Below, in pieces: positions 6,717 to 9,176 of a stretch of DNA of 9,176 nt. The stretch is from CAYUXF01 sp964448755. Its GTDB lineage: Bacteria; Margulisbacteria; Termititenacia; Termititenacales; CAYUXF01. The stretch is from NCBI GenBank assembly GCA_964448755.1, contig CAYUXF010000062.1:1-9176 (forward strand), read 5' to 3'. Under the pieces are notes generated by a model that saw nothing but the letters and a program-made list of their open reading frames with translations, was not told the DNA's origin and ran no database searches. Position numbers and translations under genes: made by a program. Within the stretch, counting starts at the first letter, position 1. Each line of letters begins with the position of its first letter.

Positions 6717-8353
6717 TTTAAAAGTGTCAGTTTGCCTTTGACCGGTGTTTTAAATGAATCGGATTTTATGACATAAAGATAAGTGCCGTTTGGTAATTTA
6801 TTGCCATTGCTATCGCGGCAGTCCCAGGTGCCGGTGGTATACGTCCCGGGCAGCGGATCGCTAAAATCTGCCTCAATCCGGACTTTCTCTCGCCCTTTGA
6901 GATCATAGATATAAATTTCAATACGGTCTATCCGCTCCTCTGATTTAAAGCTGAACTTGGTTTCATTACTTTTTACCGGATTGGGAAAATTATAGACATC
7001 GTAAATAGTATTGTTTTTAAAGGCTTGCGGGTTGGGTATATTGCCGGTCAGTCCATTGTAAATATTGACCAAGCCGTAGCCGGTAGCGGCATCGTAGCCA
7101 GGGGAGCCAATATCAACGGCGGTATTTCTTAAAATTGTCCGCAGCTGGACGTTGGTCAATGAACTGTTGTTGGCCTTTAATAAGGCGGCAGTCCCCGCTA
7201 CTATTGGAGAAGAGAAGCTTGTGCCATTAGATGAGTCATAAGAATTGGCTATTTTAGTAGAGTAAATATTGAAGCCAGGGGCAGATAATTCCAAAACGCC
7301 ATATTCGTAATTAGAAAAATATGCTCTGGTGTTATCGGGGTTGGTCGCGCCGACAGCTATAACATATGTGTGGGCGGCGGGGTAATCTACAGTGTCTTTG
7401 CCGTCGTTGCCGCTGGCGGCCACCAAGAGACAACCAGCATCGTAAGCTGTTTTGCAGGCTGTTTCTATTAAAAAACTTGGTTTTGAACTGCCCAAACTCA
7501 TGTTTATAATTTTTGCTCCTTTTTCCATGGCGTATTTGATTCCGTCTGATACTGTTACTGCATTTCCTGATCCTGTATGGTCTAGAACCTTGACGGCCAT
7601 TAATTGAACGTTCCAGGCAACACCAGCTATCCCCTTGCTGTTATTCCCTTTGGCGCCAATACAGCCGGCAACCATGGTGCCGTGTCCATGATCGTCCATG
7701 GGGTCATTGTCTTTGTTGACTGTGTCAGTGCCGTGGAGGGGGTAATCTGCATGTGTCCACATGTTGTCCGCGAGATCTTCGTGTGTATAGTCGATACCGG
7801 TATCAAGAACGGCAACTATTACACTGCTGCTGCCGGTCGTAATGTCCCAGCCGGCTGTGGCACTAATTTGCGGCAGGGACGTATTTTGATTATTGAAATA
7901 AGTGTCGTTGGGTGTGGTCGCCGCTATGCTGTAGATATAATTAGGTTCAGCTATGGCAATAGATGGATCGTTCTGGTATTGGACCAGCAGAAAAGGGATA
8001 TCGACATCTTCTGTAAAAGTTAGTTTAAAAAAACGGTTGAGACCGTTCTTTTCTTCCAGGTCGGTTATTTTTTCGGCGTAGGCGCGGGCCTCTAAATAAG
8101 TTTTAGTGCCGCTTAGCTTTAATGCCCGCTGACTGACTTTCTCGGTATTGCCTAAAAACTCTACATCTTTTACTTTGTAGGCGGCGTTAAGGTTTTTAAT
8201 GGAGTCCGGCAATTGCGGCTCACTGTTGCTTTTGCTGGAGAGAGAAAAAGAGGCATCTTCTTTTAGTTGAATAATAATTGTGTTCGGCACAAATTCACTG
8301 GCGGGCAGAAAAACAGAAACAGTAATTAAAATTAAAAAAAAGATCTTTCTCAT
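6713..8353 (-). CDS. secreted S8 (subtilisin-like) serine protease with FlgD/sorting-type C-terminal domain
   Basis: This is an exported subtilase of 546 residues from the ATG at 8353. A signal peptide (about 1-18, MRKIFFLILITVSVFLPA) is followed by a propeptide (about 22-145) ending in IAEPNYIYS, a common end of subtilase prodomains. The catalytic domain (about 150-435) has Asp184 in VLDTGID, His224 in HGHGT, oxyanion Asn316 in ASGND and Ser379 in GTSFSSPIVAG, so all catalytic residues are present. The last 100 residues begin with YNFPNP and continue with IEIYIYDLKGREK and LPNGTYLYVIKSD, the pattern of FlgD-like Ig domains and type IX-like sorting tails. The start is uncertain: 8353 gives an ATGA overlap with the pseudopilin upstream, while the ATG at 8362 (549 residues) has GAGGG 12 bases before it. 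The substrate is unknown. Being third in a pseudopilin operon suggests it is exported by, or matures parts of, that machine; this is inference. Confidence 0.95.
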   Translation of the reverse strand: MRKIFFLILITVSVFLPASEFVPNTIIIQLKEDASFSLSSKSNSEPQLPDSIKNLNAAYKVKDVEFLGNTEKVSQRALKLSGTKTYLEARAYAEKITDLEEKNGLNRFFKLTFTEDVDIPFLLVQYQNDPSIAIAEPNYIYSIAATTPNDTYFNNQNTSLPQISATAGWDITTGSSSVIVAVLDTGIDYTHEDLADNMWTHADYPLHGTDTVNKDNDPMDDHGHGTMVAGCIGAKGNNSKGIAGVAWNVQLMAVKVLDHTGSGNAVTVSDGIKYAMEKGAKIINMSLGSSKPSFLIETACKTAYDAGCLLVAASGNDGKDTVDYPAAHTYVIAVGATNPDNTRAYFSNYEYGVLELSAPGFNIYSTKIANSYDSSNGTSFSSPIVAGTAALLKANNSSLTNVQLRTILRNTAVDIGSPGYDAATGYGLVNIYNGLTGNIPNPQAFKNNTIYDVYNFPNPVKSNETKFSFKSEERIDRIEIYIYDLKGREKVRIEADFSDPLPGTYTTGTWDCRDSNGNKLPNGTYLYVIKSDSFKTPVKGKLTLLN

Positions 8354-8751
8354 GGTTGCCATTTTTTATATTGTCCCTCTTTTAAAAGTAAAATGTCGGC
8401 GGCGGTCCTATTTTCCGGCGAACTGCCAGTATATCCTAAAAAGAAGATTGTATCGTTATTTTTAATAATTTTAAAACCGCCGTACTTCATTTTTTTTGTC
8501 ACTCCCGGCAAGGCGCTGAGGGCACTAATATTTAATTTGGCCATCTCCTGGTTGTCGGGCAGACCGGGATTTTGCTGATAATACTTTATAGCACTGCGGG
8601 CGTAGTAATGGGCCTGTAATTTTTTAAAGTCAGCGTCAATATTTTTTTGCTCGCTGATCAAGACCCGGGAGAAACTGCCTATTAGCGCGGCGGTGACCAC
8701 AACGAGTAAAAGAAAATAAAGATAAGAGAAACCTTTTTTTAATTGAGACAA
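8350..8751 (-). CDS. minor pseudopilin, PilX/GspK-like
   Basis: A small protein of 133 residues with a prepilin-type N terminus: MSQLKKGFSYLYFLLLVV. A basic leader ends in Gly, Phe is the first mature residue, and a hydrophobic helix runs to about residue 27. Mature position 5, normally Glu, is Tyr. The following ARSAIKYYQQN recalls the conserved helix of GspK/PilX minor pseudopilins, which cap pilus or type II secretion pseudopilus tips; the rest is not recognised. The start is TTG at 8749-8751, supported by GGAG nine bases upstream; no ATG fits. It overlaps the preceding pseudopilin by 13 bases and the protease by 4 (ATGA), so the three are probably translated together. The pilin-like class is fairly sure; the PilX/GspK subtype is tentative. 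Confidence 0.75.
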   Translation of the reverse strand: MSQLKKGFSYLYFLLLVVVTAALIGSFSRVLISEQKNIDADFKKLQAHYYARSAIKYYQQNPGLPDNQEMAKLNISALSALPGVTKKMKYGGFKIIKNNDTIFFLGYTGSSPENRTAADILLLKEGQYKKWQP

Positions 8752-9158
8752 GTTATTTTTCTCCGATAGAATTTTTTATTGGCCAGTAACTCAAAGTAAT
8801 AGCCGCCGCTTGCCGCCGGCTGACAGCTGAAACCGGTAATATTAATTTCTTTAGGTGTTAAGTAGCTGTAGCTAAGCTTTTTTCTGGCCAGGCGGTTATT
8901 GTTACAGAGGTAAATATAGTCAATATTGTCGGCGGTATAGTGGAGCTCATTGTTCTTAATGGTAAGTTTTTCCGCTGTCAAAACGTCTTGCTGAACAGTG
9001 TCTAGCGCGCGGTTAACTTGCCGGGCGATATTTATTTGTGCTGTTTTCTGGCTGGTTTGGCGGAGTATTTTGAAAAAAGGCGGGCCGGTCAGTGTAAAAA
9101 AAAGCAAAAAGAGCGAGAGAACTGTTAAAAGTTGAATATAACTAAACGCCTTTTTCAC
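8739..9158 (-). CDS. minor pseudopilin, PilW/GspJ-like
   Basis: A protein of 139 residues that starts MKKAFSYIQLLTVLSLFLLF, a short basic leader plus hydrophobic helix of type IV prepilin shape. The processing site is atypical: Ala rather than Gly precedes Phe, and mature residue 5 is Gln instead of Glu. The body has a long helix (RQVNRALDTVQQDVLTAEKL) followed by beta-rich sequence with NELHYTADNIDYIYLCNNNRLARK. This recalls PilW/GspJ, where a strand with a Tyr precedes a conserved Arg. Its role would be in the tip of a pilus or secretion pseudopilus in the inner membrane and periplasm. The start codon is GTG (9156-9158), six bases after a perfect TATAAT, so it seems to be the first gene of the operon with a leaderless message. 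The subtype is tentative. Confidence 0.75.
   Translation of the reverse strand: MKKAFSYIQLLTVLSLFLLFFTLTGPPFFKILRQTSQKTAQINIARQVNRALDTVQQDVLTAEKLTIKNNELHYTADNIDYIYLCNNNRLARKKLSYSYLTPKEINITGFSCQPAASGGYYFELLANKKFYRRKITCLN
8761..8764 (-). promoter_or_regulatory. ribosome binding site for the TTG-started pseudopilin
   Basis: GGAG on the minus strand stands nine bases before the TTG at 8749-8751, inside the end of the preceding pseudopilin gene. It supports this unusual start codon. Confidence 0.6.
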
Positions 9159-9164
9159 AGTGTG

Positions 9165-9170
9165 ATTATA
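9165..9170 (-). promoter_or_regulatory. putative -10 box of the pseudopilin-protease operon
   Basis: A perfect TATAAT on the minus strand lies six bases before the GTG start at 9158. A normal start point would fall on the GTG itself, which would make the mRNA leaderless. The box shares TATAATCAC with the surA promoter. The -35 would lie beyond the window edge. Confidence 0.5.
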
Positions 9171-9176
9171 ACAATA

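Noticed and set aside
7604..8023. Plus-strand frame of 139 codons
   Set aside because: Antisense shadow of the protease catalytic domain, without start signals.
1..9176. CRISPR array, insertion sequence or phage genes
   Set aside because: No spaced direct repeats, transposase, integrase or terminal repeats were seen.

Overview
The window has the look of an uncultured Gram-negative-type bacterium of moderate to low GC. It encodes a periplasmic SurA-type chaperone, type IV pilin-like (pseudopilin) proteins and a secreted subtilase whose C-terminal domain is of the FlgD/sorting-domain kind. That combination recalls candidate lineages such as Margulisbacteria/Saganbacteria or Elusimicrobia, but this is a guess from gene style. 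Nothing here fixes the phylum.

Layout. (1) Positions 14-175 (+) hold two proline tRNA genes in tandem, anticodons CGG and GGG, both with encoded CCA. (2) Positions 154-949 (-) hold a broken gene with no usable single reading frame. Its main part is an open frame of 217 codons without an ATG, GTG or TTG near its beginning. It reads as a membrane-permease tail followed by a PTS EIIA-like domain, and it ends antisense inside the second tRNA. A one-base change in an A7 run would join it to the ATG-started frame upstream. (3) Positions 1013-2840 (-) hold a SurA/PpiC-like chaperone followed by mazG, overlapping by 14 bases. The broken EIIA gene lies just downstream, so all three may once have formed one transcription unit. 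(4) Positions 2904-3872 (+) hold a DusB-type tRNA-dihydrouridine synthase, divergent from surA. (5) Positions 3939-6716 (+) hold isoleucyl-tRNA synthetase, with its own sigma70-like promoter and a Shine-Dalgarno site. (6) Positions 6713-9158 (-) hold three overlapping genes: a PilW/GspJ-like minor pseudopilin, a PilX/GspK-like minor pseudopilin, and a secreted S8 protease. The protease stop interlocks with the ileS stop.

How the genes fit together. The rightward genes serve tRNA biology: tRNA-Pro, dihydrouridine formation and Ile-tRNA charging. The leftward genes serve envelope and housekeeping jobs: periplasmic folding, NTP clean-up, and a pilus or secretion-like assembly with a probable exported protease.

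The main points worth a second look are the hidden, frame-broken EIIA-like gene running into a tRNA; the perfect TATAAT boxes only 6-7 bases before the start codons of surA and the first pseudopilin, which suggest leaderless mRNAs; and the two pseudopilins that both lack the canonical Glu5. I saw no clear novel defence or mobile system.
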